Notes: generated from the sequence alone by a model not told the origin. 64,000 bases of DNA from CBDDKZ01 sp965230415 (GCA_965230415.1 CBDDKZ010000003.1:1-64000), one strand, 5' to 3'. Numbered from the stretch's first letter, positions 52,711 through 60,445 are shown. Numbers and translations: made by a program.

Positions 52711-53541
52711 TTGAGTGAAGATAGGTCAGGCCTTGTTCATCGCAGAGTTTTTTTGAAATACTCCTTTAGAGCAATGGCATACATGGCTGTTGCCCCGGTA
52801 ATTAAACCATATCTTCATGTAGCGCTTGATGCTGCCGAAGCGATTAATACAGGTGCGAAAACGACTATTAAACCTGGCGAAGTGATTAACTATACCAACC
52901 TTCCCAATCAACCAATCGCACTAATTATCTATAACAACTCAGGTGATAATACGGAAGTGCTCGTTGGCTACTCGAATGTTACAAAAATACGCCTGGCATC
53001 GGTAAGTGAGCCGGGACTAAGCATGGGACAGGCTTTTTTGCTTAATCCTGCAAAAATTAAAAAGAATGAAATTGCTATTTCAATACCTCATTCTGAACAA
53101 AAAGATGCTACGGTAGACGTATATTGTGTAAGTTTACTATTACCAACTGATACCAGAGGGATTAACAACTTTGAAATGAGCGGCGATCCTCACTATTTAC
53201 AGGGCTATTCAAGAGCTTATGCAAGCCCTCAATTGGCCTGGTATAATTTATGTGTGGAAATGGAAAATTATGGTTTTCTAGGTGTTTTTTTTCAGGGAGA
53301 AAAAGTGGAAATCATCGGAGTAAATATCAATACCTCTGAAGATGTAATCAAACACATAAAAAGTAAAATTTTTTGTGCGCCGGAGCTTAATGGTATTGAT
53401 GAGCAAAAAGTAAGCTATAATTTGTCGACATCCAGTCGCTATGAGAAAATTTTTTACGGTGATACATCACAAATGGTCCTTGCCTCACTATCGTCTGTAA
53501 AAACTTTAGCGCATTGTAGTGTGTCACTGGAAAGACTTTGA
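52711..53541 (+). CDS. Unrecognised protein, second paralogue, twin-arginine-like leader
   Basis: A 276-residue paralogue of the previous gene (shared: GYSRAYASPQLAWYN; INYTNLPNQPIALIIYNN; VDVYCVSLLLP). The start is TTG at 52711: an upstream TGA closes the frame, and no ATG lies before the leader. The N-terminus reads SGLVHRRVFLKYSFRAMAYMAVAP, with R-R-x-F-L-K followed by a hydrophobic stretch, which matches the twin-arginine (Tat) motif; the first paralogue lacks any leader. This would make one paralogue cytoplasmic and the other exported folded, or membrane-anchored. The position just after a terminator suggests lower, controlled expression. Function unknown. Confidence 0.7.
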   Translation: MSEDRSGLVHRRVFLKYSFRAMAYMAVAPVIKPYLHVALDAAEAINTGAKTTIKPGEVINYTNLPNQPIALIIYNNSGDNTEVLVGYSNVTKIRLASVSEPGLSMGQAFLLNPAKIKKNEIAISIPHSEQKDATVDVYCVSLLLPTDTRGINNFEMSGDPHYLQGYSRAYASPQLAWYNLCVEMENYGFLGVFFQGEKVEIIGVNINTSEDVIKHIKSKIFCAPELNGIDEQKVSYNLSTSSRYEKIFYGDTSQMVLASLSSVKTLAHCSVSLERL

Positions 53542-53822
53542 AGCATCTGATACCCGATATTAAAGGGTGAAATACAGGTTTTTTAAACTGCCGGTCCATT
53601 AATTAAGTCGTTTGCAAGGTCTTTCTGTAATGGTTCATTTTTTCTCTGTGAAGCGGGGTTTCCATATGTATGTGGATGTGTAATATCGTGTAATAGTTTT
53701 GGTAAGTAATTTTTGGGAAATTAGATAATGTCACCAGTGAATATTAGTCAGTTCCATCACGAAAGAATGAAAAGTCTGTTGTTCATGGCTGACAAGAAAA
53801 TAAAAAACAAAAACTAACACTT

Positions 53823-54101
53823 ATGAATGATTTAATTAAAGTAGCAAAAAGTCCTGAAGAGATGACATCCGGAGCAGGTGTCTGGACGAAGGTTGTAGGT
53901 TTTAACAAAGTAGATGGCCAACCGGGGGTATGGTTGCAAATAGCTAATGGCGATTCCTATTACTACGAGCCAGAGGATAAATCGATGATTGAGATGGCAT
54001 TTCAGGCATGTTCGAATCTTGCCAATAATAATGTTGTTGTATTAATTCCGGATTATGGCCCGGCTAGTGGCTTGCAAGTAGGTAGCGGTGCTAATGGATA
54101 G
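53823..54101 (+). CDS. Unrecognised 92-residue protein
   Basis: A small acidic protein starting MNDLIKVAKSPEEMTSGAGVW. The middle contains YYYEPEDKSMIEMAFQACSNLAN, and the end is Gly/Ser-rich (GPASGLQVGSGANG). No signal or membrane segment, and no domain recognised. It lies 281 bases downstream of the second paralogue, same strand, and has its own A/T-rich upstream region. Its composition (Gly, Asn, Val) is similar to the preceding pair, and the three are likely related in function, but this rests on position alone. Confidence 0.65.
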   Translation: MNDLIKVAKSPEEMTSGAGVWTKVVGFNKVDGQPGVWLQIANGDSYYYEPEDKSMIEMAFQACSNLANNNVVVLIPDYGPASGLQVGSGANG

Positions 54102-54298
54102 CTATTTTGAGTAGGGCTGTACCTGAACCAGGTGTGGTCCTCCTCCATATCGAGGTATAATAAAATACGAGCAACAGTTCGGGTCCAGAGCGGAAAAGTA
54201 GGCTTAATTCCTGAATGAAACAAAATTGTTCTTTATACTACCCACTTGCTAAAGACCTGCACTCAAAACTGTTTGTTAAGGCACCTCCTCCTCACGTG

Positions 54299-54766
54299 TT
54301 AATTGTTTATTATTCGTTTAAAAATGATGCCTTCTGCTCTGTAAACCATAAGGGTCACATCATCACCCTTTCGAATGAAATACTCCGGACTGCTCTGAGT
54401 TTTCCAATCTTGTTTACGTTTACTGGTTATTTGTTTCGTCCAGGCATCATTGTTATCGGCAGGTTTAACTTTGATCAAACCTGTTGTCCAGTTATCAATA
54501 TCTGATGGTGACACCTTTATGGCAAACTTATAATCCCAGGAAGATGCTCCGGGAAGGGACGTGCGACTATTGGAAAATCCGTTTACATTAAACAGTTCAA
54601 ATTCGGCATCTTCGAAATCGCTGCTGTATTTGATTTCCTTCTTAAGTGCTTCTACACGCGCTTGCCTGGTTTCGAAATCATCGCTGTCGAGTTGGTTTGA
54701 TACTTGGGTACTGGAGCAGCTACCAAGTGCCAATGAAATAATAAAGCATACAACTAATTTTTTCAT
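54299..54766 (-). CDS. Small hypothetical lipoprotein
   Basis: A 155-residue lipoprotein: the leader MKKLVVCFIISLALGSC has the lipobox LGSC directly before SSTQ. The mature part begins acidic and helical (ETRQARVEALKKEI), then forms a beta domain (AEFELFNVNGFSNS, WDYKFAIKVSPSDIDNWTTGL) and ends with IIFKRIINN. No family recognised. Monocistronic on the minus strand between the trio and a T9SS pseudogene. Confidence 0.8.
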   Translation of the reverse strand: MKKLVVCFIISLALGSCSSTQVSNQLDSDDFETRQARVEALKKEIKYSSDFEDAEFELFNVNGFSNSRTSLPGASSWDYKFAIKVSPSDIDNWTTGLIKVKPADNNDAWTKQITSKRKQDWKTQSSPEYFIRKGDDVTLMVYRAEGIIFKRIINN

Positions 54767-54824
54767 CTAACAAAGATGGCGAATATGCACGAAGCATGAT
54801 TACATTCGATTTGCCTTTTTTGAG

Positions 54825-55235
54825 TTAGTCTTTCACAAATTTTGTGATCTCGTACCCATTAATTTAAAAAAGATAAATTCCATTTGGTAGTTCTTTCAGG
54901 TTAATTTGATTTGTTATAATTGTTCCTTTCTTAACTTGTACACCTTTTGCATTGTAAATTTGGTATGCAGAGTGAGTGCTTATTCCGGTAATGCTTAATA
55001 TTCCTTTTGCAGGGATTGGAGACAAAATTGGTGTCTTTGGTACTATATCTGTTAGGATGGAGGTAGGGTCAATTTTTAGTCTGGCCTCTGAGTTATTAGC
55101 GATTACCAGAGGGTTGTCATCAACGTCAAGGTAAATGCTTACAGCTCCACATTTATTGGAATGATAAACACCATGAAGGCATTCATTTTTCAACTTTTCA
55201 TCCTTTAATATGGCATAGACGTTCAGTGTCGCTTG
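54825..55235 (-). pseudogene. T9SS type A sorting-domain remnant with a nonsense codon
   Basis: The frame opens right after the TAA of the upstream gene (55236-55238) and has no ATG start or signal peptide; a TTG at 55193 is the only partial candidate. It encodes a linker (TLNVYAILKDEKLK, then DVDDNPLVIANNSEA) and a T9SS sorting domain (SILTDIVP to NLKELPNGIYLF), then meets TAA (54864-54866). The next codons in the same frame (INGYEITKFVKD, TAA at 54825) supply the missing end of a T9SS domain, so the TAA replaces a lysine (AAA to TAA). The cargo part is gone: this is the 3' remnant of a deleted exported protein. Confidence 0.75.
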
Positions 55236-55841
55236 TTACAATTCATTCTTGATCCAATCCATAAATTTATCGAAATTGCCTTTTTTATTGATGTGCTCCA
55301 TCGTTTCGGTGCCTCCTCGAACAATCTGCTTATCTCCTTGTTCTTTGATGAGTACTGCTCTTTTCTTAATGCTCATTTCGTTTTTTCTGAATTCGTTTGC
55401 ATCTATATTGATATAAGAAGAGCCCTGAATGAGCAAGTCTTCCTCTTTTGTCAATCCCTTGAAATGATCATTTACTTTGCCTTTTTGCCTTAAACGTCGA
55501 TATACATGGTTGTATATTTCGGTGTCTTTAAGCTTTATAGACTTGGAGTCATTTAGCCTGGCCAGTAATTCAAAAGTTTGTTCAATTACTTCAGCGGGGT
55601 TGATTATGGAAAATCGCAAGCTGAATTTTTGTATTTTTTCTTCACCGGGACACCACAAACTATGTGCTTCGGTAATACCACGATCGCTTACCACTTCGTA
55701 ATAATACTCTCTGAAATCAGCCGGTTTTTCACCCGACTTGCTGACTCGGGTAAGTCCGGTGCTAATCAAAAGCTCATCTAATTCCGTTTCAGAAAGTGCT
55801 TCATAGAACTCTACATAAAAAAGATATGATTCTAGTCCCAT
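55236..55841 (-). CDS. Hypothetical protein
   Basis: A 201-residue protein starting MGLESYLFYVEFYEALS, with no signal or membrane segment. The body alternates strands and helices (FREYYYEVVSDRGI, KFSLRFSIINPAEVIEQTFELLARLND) and ends in a charged helix (GNFDKFMDWIKNEL). No domain is recognised; a role as an immunity-like or metabolic protein is possible but not shown. It starts 38 bases from the stop of the HxlR gene on the same strand. Its stop codon is followed in frame by the T9SS remnant. Confidence 0.65.
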   Translation of the reverse strand: MGLESYLFYVEFYEALSETELDELLISTGLTRVSKSGEKPADFREYYYEVVSDRGITEAHSLWCPGEEKIQKFSLRFSIINPAEVIEQTFELLARLNDSKSIKLKDTEIYNHVYRRLRQKGKVNDHFKGLTKEEDLLIQGSSYINIDANEFRKNEMSIKKRAVLIKEQGDKQIVRGGTETMEHINKKGNFDKFMDWIKNEL

Positions 55842-55879
55842 AAGTGTTGATTTTAGTTGTGTTAATAATAAGTTTTTAG

Positions 55880-56233
55880 CTAAGCCAATTGATCCAGTTT
55901 CTTTTTGTAATTGTCGACCAAATAGGTTCCCCAGTGGGCGATAGATTCAAATATGGGTAAGAGCTCCCTGCCCTTATCTGTAAGCTCATATTCTACTCTT
56001 GGTGGGAGTTCCGGGAAGGATTCGCGTCTAACCAGGCCATCTGCTACCAATTCGTTGAGCTGGCTGGTGAGTACTTTTCTGGAAATTCCGACAACAGCTA
56101 CATGCAATTGACCAAATCGTTTGGTCGATTTACTTAACTGGTAAATAATAAGCGGTTTCCATTTACCACCTATTACCTGTAGCGCTTGTGTTAAGGAACA
56201 TAGCGGATTCTTACAATTCATACTTTTCGCCAT
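55880..56233 (-). CDS. HxlR-family transcriptional regulator
   Basis: A 117-residue regulator of the HxlR (MarR-like winged helix) type: NPLCSLTQALQVIGGKWKPLIIYQL, then KRFGQLHVAVVGISRKVLTSQLNELVADGLV and RVEYELTDKGRELLPIF. The N-terminal Cys7 and Cys12 are in the place where HxlR-type sensors such as YodB and HypR carry thiol switches that respond to quinones or disulfide stress. It is divergent from an SDR oxidoreductase gene, and three AGTTAC-n-GTAACT palindromes lie between the two starts, one directly before its own ATG. Autoregulation and control of the SDR gene are therefore very likely. Confidence 0.9.
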   Translation of the reverse strand: MAKSMNCKNPLCSLTQALQVIGGKWKPLIIYQLSKSTKRFGQLHVAVVGISRKVLTSQLNELVADGLVRRESFPELPPRVEYELTDKGRELLPIFESIAHWGTYLVDNYKKKLDQLA

Positions 56234-56316
56234 TAGTTACTCTAAGGTAACTAGAAAAAATTAATAAAACGAACTAAAGTTACTATTTGTAACTTATACA
56301 GTTACATTAAGTAACT
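56234..56316. promoter_or_regulatory. Three operator palindromes between HxlR and SDR genes
   Basis: Three inverted repeats share the half-site AGTTAC: 56234-56253 (TAGTTAC-6-GTAACTA), 56277-56295 (AAGTTAC-5-GTAACTT) and 56300-56316 (AGTTAC-5-GTAACT). They fill the 105-base divergent promoter region. The 5-6 base spacing fits a winged-helix dimer such as HxlR. The first site touches the HxlR start codon, and the third lies 23 bases before the SDR start. Confidence 0.85.
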
Positions 56317-56338
56317 AATTTGAAAAACGGATAAAATA

Positions 56339-57202
56339 ATGAGTAAGAAAGTAATTTTTATAACCGGAACAAATAGCGGATTTGGATATTTAACAGCTAA
56401 AGATGCCGCACAGAAAGGCTACACTGTTTATGCCGGAATGCGAAATACGGATTCGAAAAATGCCGACAAAGCCAATGAACTGAATAGCATCGATAATATT
56501 TCAGTGGTAGATGTTGACGTCACCAACGGCGATCAGGTCAAAAATGCCATTGAAGGTATTATTGACAAGGAGGGACAACTGGATGTATTGGTAAATAATG
56601 CAGGTTACTTTGGAGGTGGCCTCGCTGAAACATACACCGAACAAGACCTCGAAAGTATGTTTGATGTGAACGTAAAAGGCCCGTGGAGAACGATGAAAGC
56701 TGCCTTACCCATTATGCGTCAGCAAGGAGAAGGCTTGATTGTCAATATATCGAGCAGTCTGGGGCGTTTTTCAGCACCATTTATGACTGTTTACAATGGT
56801 ACAAAGTTTGCATTGGAAGGATTGACCGAAGGTTTACATTATGAAGTGCGACCTTTAGGTGTAGATGTTGTAATAGTGCAACCAGGAGCCTTCCCAACAG
56901 AAATATTTGGAAAGACAGCATCGGGAGCAGACCAGGAGGTGAATGAAGGGTATGGAGATTTGGCAAATATTCCGGACCAGATAGGTCAGGGAATAGGGCA
57001 GATGTTTGAGGAGTTGAAGCCAAATCCACAGATGGTGCCCGATGCTATTTTTAAGTTAATAGATACACCTAAGGGTCAGCGAGCACTAAGAACTGTTGTT
57101 GATGGTATTACCGGCGATTTTGTTGAAAAGGCAAATACAGAAGTAAAAGAAGTCTATAATCAATTTGTCACTGCCTTTGGACTTGGAGAATTATTGAACT
57201 AA
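56339..57202 (+). CDS. SDR-family NAD(P)-dependent oxidoreductase
   Basis: A 287-residue classical short-chain dehydrogenase. The N-terminal Rossmann motif is TGTNSGFG (about residues 9-16), followed by NNAGYFGGG (about 87), the catalytic Ser in NISSSLGRF, and Tyr-x-x-x-Lys in TVYNGTKFALEG (about 151-155). It uses NAD(P)H to reduce or oxidise a carbonyl/alcohol; the substrate is unknown. Divergent to HxlR with three operator sites between, a layout seen for quinone- or aldehyde-responsive oxidoreductases. A strong terminator (57225-57258) ends the gene. Confidence 0.92.
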   Translation: MSKKVIFITGTNSGFGYLTAKDAAQKGYTVYAGMRNTDSKNADKANELNSIDNISVVDVDVTNGDQVKNAIEGIIDKEGQLDVLVNNAGYFGGGLAETYTEQDLESMFDVNVKGPWRTMKAALPIMRQQGEGLIVNISSSLGRFSAPFMTVYNGTKFALEGLTEGLHYEVRPLGVDVVIVQPGAFPTEIFGKTASGADQEVNEGYGDLANIPDQIGQGIGQMFEELKPNPQMVPDAIFKLIDTPKGQRALRTVVDGITGDFVEKANTEVKEVYNQFVTAFGLGELLN

Positions 57203-57224
57203 TTGTAGTAACTTAATCAATGTT

Positions 57225-57258
57225 AAAAACCTTTGTGATGGCTCGCAAAGGTTTTTTT
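57225..57258 (+). terminator. Rho-independent terminator after the SDR gene
   Basis: Perfect 11-bp stem AAAAACCTTTG/CAAAGGTTTTT with a 10-base loop, then further T residues, 22 bases after the stop. Confidence 0.9.
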
Positions 57259-57428
57259 ATGCGTCATGGCCGACAACATTTTCATGCTTTCACCAAAGTA
57301 GTAAATCGAATAAAGAAGGAGTAGGGCAAGAAAAGGAAAAATCGACAAGGTGTTGGGATATTTGTACAATGATTAATCGATGCGTCGTTCGGATATTTGT
57401 CTTGTTGATAATTTAAAAACATAAGATT

Positions 57429-57869
57429 ATGAAGATAAGACATTTACTATTCGGAACATTGGCATTTAGTGCACTATTATTCTCATGTGGTTCAGGCCAG
57501 GAAGCGGCTACTGACACAGCACCTGAAAGCGCTGCTGCCACTACGGTAACGGAAGAAAATCAAGAAGTTCAGGTGATAACCCTGAACCAGATTCCGGGCA
57601 AATTTACGAACGGTGATTTAAGTCTGGATGCGGGAACTTACAAGTTTGAAGTTTCAAACTCCGGAGTGGATCATGAGGTGGGTTTAGTACTGGCACCGAA
57701 GAAAGACGAAATCACCGAGGCCGATCATATTCAAAATGCATATGTTACGGAAACGGTGAAAAACGGAGATACAAAATCATGTAAAGGTGAAGTGGTTTTG
57801 GAAAAAGGAGAGTATGTTTATTTCTGTCCGTTGAACCCAACAGGGCATTACAATATCACAGTAAATTAG
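57429..57869 (+). CDS. Cupredoxin-like lipoprotein
   Basis: A 146-residue protein. The leader ends in a lipobox (LLFSC, Cys20), followed by an Ala/Thr/Glu-rich linker. The mature domain (about 50-146) is a beta-sandwich of cupredoxin type: LDAGTYKFEVSNSGVDHEVGLVLAP and, at the end, KGEYVYFCPLNPTGHYNITV. A His in VDHEVG and the Cys and His in FCPLNPTGHY match the type 1 copper ligands (H, C, H), though no Met ligand follows. It probably binds copper or carries electrons at the cell envelope. Its own A/T-rich upstream region and a strong downstream hairpin suggest a single-gene transcript. Confidence 0.8.
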   Translation: MKIRHLLFGTLAFSALLFSCGSGQEAATDTAPESAAATTVTEENQEVQVITLNQIPGKFTNGDLSLDAGTYKFEVSNSGVDHEVGLVLAPKKDEITEADHIQNAYVTETVKNGDTKSCKGEVVLEKGEYVYFCPLNPTGHYNITVN

Positions 57870-57889
57870 GTTAAGTGTAAAAAGTCCTC

Positions 57890-57922
57890 TTCCTGGTCTT
57901 AGCATCTGGCTAAGACCAGGAA
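57890..57922 (+). terminator. Long perfect hairpin after the cupredoxin gene
   Basis: A 14-bp perfect stem (TTCCTGGTCTTAGC with GCTAAGACCAGGAA) around a 5-base loop, 20 bases past the stop. The T tract is weak, but the stem is exceptionally stable; it could also protect the mRNA 3' end. Confidence 0.75.
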
Positions 57923-57977
57923 ATAAGGGATACTTAGCAAGACAATAATAAATAGAAAAATTAAAATAAGAAACACC

Positions 57978-58235
57978 ATGCAACAAGCTTCAAAATATTC
58001 ATCCATTCTGCTGATCGAATCAGGGAATGTTCCTTTAAATAATATCAATTATTTTGATGATTTGGGAAATCGAAAAAACATAGTTGATAACATCGTTCGA
58101 ATTCGCTCAGAAGGCGAGGATGAATGGGTGGTGTTGGAAAAGGGACTCGAAATTCCTGTTGAACATATTCATAGTGTTGACGGGGAAATTTCTCCATATT
58201 ATAGTGATGACTTTTATAAATGCGATTGCGTTTAG
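57978..58235 (+). CDS. Small hypothetical protein
   Basis: An 85-residue protein starting MQQASKYSSILLIESGNVP and ending with a Cys pair (YKCDCV). The middle reads IVRIRSEGEDEWVVLEKGLEIPVEHIHSVDG, with a strand-turn-strand look. No family recognised. It follows the cupredoxin gene and its hairpin by 55 bases and could be read through, or transcribed from its own promoter. The opposite strand is also open here, but the start and composition favour this reading. Confidence 0.55.
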   Translation: MQQASKYSSILLIESGNVPLNNINYFDDLGNRKNIVDNIVRIRSEGEDEWVVLEKGLEIPVEHIHSVDGEISPYYSDDFYKCDCV

Positions 58236-58265
58236 AAAAGTATAAATAATTTCTGGATAGGACTC

Positions 58266-58628
58266 TTACAGCCCATCCATTATTGCTATCCACTTCAATA
58301 CAAGCGATTCCAGGTCTTTTTTCTTGTTCATTACATCGTTCATATTCTGAAAGCGTGCTACACGTGCTTCTTTTTTATCGCCTTCCAGCAACCCGCTATC
58401 GTCATTTATAAGCGCTCCTTTATGAAACGTAAGGGTTACAAATTTCTTTGCCCGGGGGTTAAAAGTAGCCATATTTCCTTTGTAGCTAAAACTCGGAGCA
58501 CTCCACTTTATCTCTTCACTGATTTTATCGCTGACATTTAATATGATTGCGCGTACCGCGTTCATCTCCGCTTTTAAGGGGTTGTCAAGCTGATTCATGA
58601 ATTCATTTACTTTTTCTGTTTTGTTCAT
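58266..58628 (-). CDS. DUF1801-domain protein
   Basis: A 120-residue protein of the DUF1801 family: VNEFMNQLDNPLKAEMNAVRAII, then SEEIKWSAPSFSYKGNMATFNPRAKKFVTLTFHKGALI, the conserved K-W-x-x-P-S-F region, and the final helix KKKDLESLVLKWIAIMDG. Members are small cytoplasmic proteins; YdhG of Bacillus is linked to iron delivery. It is the last gene of a minus-strand operon TfoX-like, AraC, VOC, DoxX-like, DUF1801, two bases after the DoxX-like stop. Confidence 0.85.
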   Translation of the reverse strand: MNKTEKVNEFMNQLDNPLKAEMNAVRAIILNVSDKISEEIKWSAPSFSYKGNMATFNPRAKKFVTLTFHKGALINDDSGLLEGDKKEARVARFQNMNDVMNKKKDLESLVLKWIAIMDGL

Positions 58629-58630
58629 AA

Positions 58631-58981
58631 TTAAGAGACCTTAAGCGTATATTTTGATTGCATTAATAGTACCAGGCAAGCCATTAAAATGAAGAGCAAC
58701 GAAACGATTCCAAATACAAATAACTGATTGGCAAAAACAGCAATGGAAGCTACAATGAAAGTTGGAATCATTACGTAAGCACCTATTTTTCTTGTTTTAG
58801 CCGGAATCAACAATAGTCCGCCAAGCAGTTGAATGACTCCCAGCATTGTTACTGCTGTCATGCTAAAACCGATGGTTTTGAATAAATCGATATCGGCCTG
58901 TTGTTGCATGAGTTTAAACAGGCCTGTGGAAATACTTAATAAGATAGTCAGTATCCAGTTGATGCGTAGCGCTATTTTCAT
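58631..58981 (-). CDS. DoxX-like membrane protein
   Basis: A 116-residue protein from the ATG at 58981 (MKIALRINWILTILLSISTG), four bases of which overlap the stop of the VOC gene. Four hydrophobic segments are present (WILTILLSISTGLFKLM, TMLGVIQLLGGLLLIPA, YVMIPTFIVASIAVF, IVSLLFILMACLVLLM), the pattern of the DoxX/DUF4870 family. These are associated with oxidative-stress protection or unknown function. Coupled to a VOC enzyme and a DUF1801 protein, so it belongs to a stress-related operon. Confidence 0.8.
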   Translation of the reverse strand: MKIALRINWILTILLSISTGLFKLMQQQADIDLFKTIGFSMTAVTMLGVIQLLGGLLLIPAKTRKIGAYVMIPTFIVASIAVFANQLFVFGIVSLLFILMACLVLLMQSKYTLKVS

Positions 58982-59400
58982 GATTGTGGTTTTTTGAATT
59001 GTGTGAGTGAGAACCAATTTCCTGAATCATCTTTGAACATGGCTTCAATGCCATAAAATTCTTCAGTCGGTTCTTTGGTAAATTCCACGCCCTTTGCTTT
59101 TAGTTCCTGGTAGGTACTAAATACATCGTGACACTCAAATACGCCAAAACCAAAAGTGCCTTTTTTTACCATGTCAGAAAGCTGTCTGGCCGTTTCTTCA
59201 TTAAACATACCGCCTTTATTAATCGGCATGAGGGTGATTTCTATTTCCTGCTGGTCTTTTGGGCATACCGTAAGCCAAAAGGCATCATTGCCAATAGGAA
59301 TTTTCATTTTTTCAATAAATCCCAGTTTATTCACGTAAAAGTCGTGCGCACTTTCCTGGTCAAGCACATAAATGCTGGCATGAGTTAACTTTGTAATCAT
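58978..59400 (-). CDS. VOC-family (glyoxalase/bleomycin-resistance-like) protein
   Basis: A 140-residue protein from the ATG at 59400 (MITKLTHASIYVLDQESAHDFYVN); an in-frame start at 59430 is less likely. It has the paired beta-alpha-beta-beta-beta modules of vicinal-oxygen-chelate proteins: KLTHASIYVLDQESAHDFYVNKLGF, DAFWLTVCPKDQQEIEITLMP, GVFECHDVFSTYQEL and GIEAMFKDDSGNWFSLTQF. His and Glu residues at the usual places (THAS, EIEI, FECHD, GIEAMF) could bind a divalent metal. Its substrate or drug ligand is unknown. Its stop overlaps the DoxX-like start (ATGA). Confidence 0.88.
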   Translation of the reverse strand: MITKLTHASIYVLDQESAHDFYVNKLGFIEKMKIPIGNDAFWLTVCPKDQQEIEITLMPINKGGMFNEETARQLSDMVKKGTFGFGVFECHDVFSTYQELKAKGVEFTKEPTEEFYGIEAMFKDDSGNWFSLTQFKKPQS

Positions 59401-59459
59401 AGAACTATTCTTTTTTACAAAGAAATTCAAATGTTCGAAAAATCTGTTATTGAAAATTG

Positions 59460-59873
59460 CTATTTGTTCCGGTCAAAATTTTCAGCAAAACAATTAGGAA
59501 CAAAAGAGAAAGGACTTTGTTCCTGCTTACGTTTGAGCTGCTGGTAGTATAAGCGGTACTCATGGGGACTCTTTTGTTCTTTTTTCTTGAAAAGAGTGCA
59601 AAAGGAGGGAATGCTTTCGAAGCCAACCAGGGTGCATGTTTCTGAAACAGGGTGGTTTTCCTTTAATAGCTTTTTGGCAGCTTCCAGCCTTACTTCTATC
59701 AGGTATTGGTGGGGGGATTTACCAAAGGCATTTTTGAATAAACGTAGGAAGTGGTATTTTGAAAAATGTGCATGGCCTGATACCCCATTCAGGTCAATAC
59801 GTTCCTGGTAGTGTGTGTCTATGTAGAGTTTTGCATCCACTATTCGCTTGTATAAGTACATTTTAGGATTCAT
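59460..59873 (-). CDS. AraC-family DNA-binding domain protein, no sensor domain
   Basis: A 137-residue protein made almost only of the AraC double helix-turn-helix: IDLNGVSGHAHFSKYHFLRLF, HQYLIEVRLEAAKKLL, then HPVSETCTLVGFESIPSFCTLFKK and the ending SPHEYRLYYQQ. It lacks the sensory domain, like MarA/SoxS-type activators whose activity is set by abundance. It is 18 bases downstream of the TfoX-like gene and 59 bases upstream of the VOC gene in the same operon, and probably controls that operon or a regulon elsewhere. The basic tail QLKRKQEQSPFSF is unusual. Confidence 0.88.
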   Translation of the reverse strand: MNPKMYLYKRIVDAKLYIDTHYQERIDLNGVSGHAHFSKYHFLRLFKNAFGKSPHQYLIEVRLEAAKKLLKENHPVSETCTLVGFESIPSFCTLFKKKEQKSPHEYRLYYQQLKRKQEQSPFSFVPNCFAENFDRNK

Positions 59874-59891
59874 ACCTCTACTTTTATAAAC

Positions 59892-60215
59892 TTACTTAGG
59901 GTCCAAAGACATCACGTAATTATAGCTCTCATCCAATAACTTTGCCACATTGTCCAGGTCTTTCAGCATCTTATCGGTGATGAGTATGTACCCGTGCATG
60001 ATAGCGTTATAAGATTTAAACAGGGTTGTATCATATTCTTCCATGTATTGCTTTTGCACTTCTTTGGAAAAGCGAATGCCTATTTCCGCATCTTTGTTAA
60101 ATGTAGAAAACATATGCCCATTAGCGGAGGTGTAGGGTACGGTTTTTCCCTTTCGTTCCAAATGCGGGCATTTGGCTACAAGCGCATCATAGATTTTAAC
60201 TTTTTCTTCCCACAT
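59892..60215 (-). CDS. TfoX N-terminal-like / MmcQ-YjbR superfamily protein
   Basis: A 107-residue protein. The pattern HMFSTFNKDAEIGIRFSKEVQ and the C-terminal helix pair (MLKDLDNVAKLLDESYNYVMS) match the small TfoX_N/MmcQ-like fold, where M-F-G/S starts a beta hairpin. Such domains occur in competence regulators and as stand-alone proteins of unknown function. It opens the minus-strand operon TfoX-like, AraC, VOC, DoxX-like, DUF1801. Assignment to the exact subfamily is uncertain. Confidence 0.6.
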   Translation of the reverse strand: MWEEKVKIYDALVAKCPHLERKGKTVPYTSANGHMFSTFNKDAEIGIRFSKEVQKQYMEEYDTTLFKSYNAIMHGYILITDKMLKDLDNVAKLLDESYNYVMSLDPK

Positions 60216-60343
60216 GATAGCTATTGTTTGATTTGTTTACCACAAATTAGCAAATAAAATAGAGAGTTGGATGTTTATAATGCATCAAATCTATGATAAA
60301 AATATACCCGCCAACAACTTAGGTATTGTGAATGATGAGATCT

Positions 60344-60363
60344 AAACTATTTTTCAATAGTTT
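60344..60363 (-). terminator. Weak hairpin between the T9SS gene and the TfoX-like operon
   Basis: AAACTATT/AATAGTTT (8 bp perfect) around TTTC, about 80 bases past the stop at 60446 on the minus strand. A/T-only stem, so stability is low. Confidence 0.35.
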
Positions 60364-60445
60364 TAAGTGCCACAGGGACCGCCACCAGAATGGCAAGAGT
60401 GACGACGGTTCTTTGCTATTGAATGTTATGCCTGTTCAAATCAGG

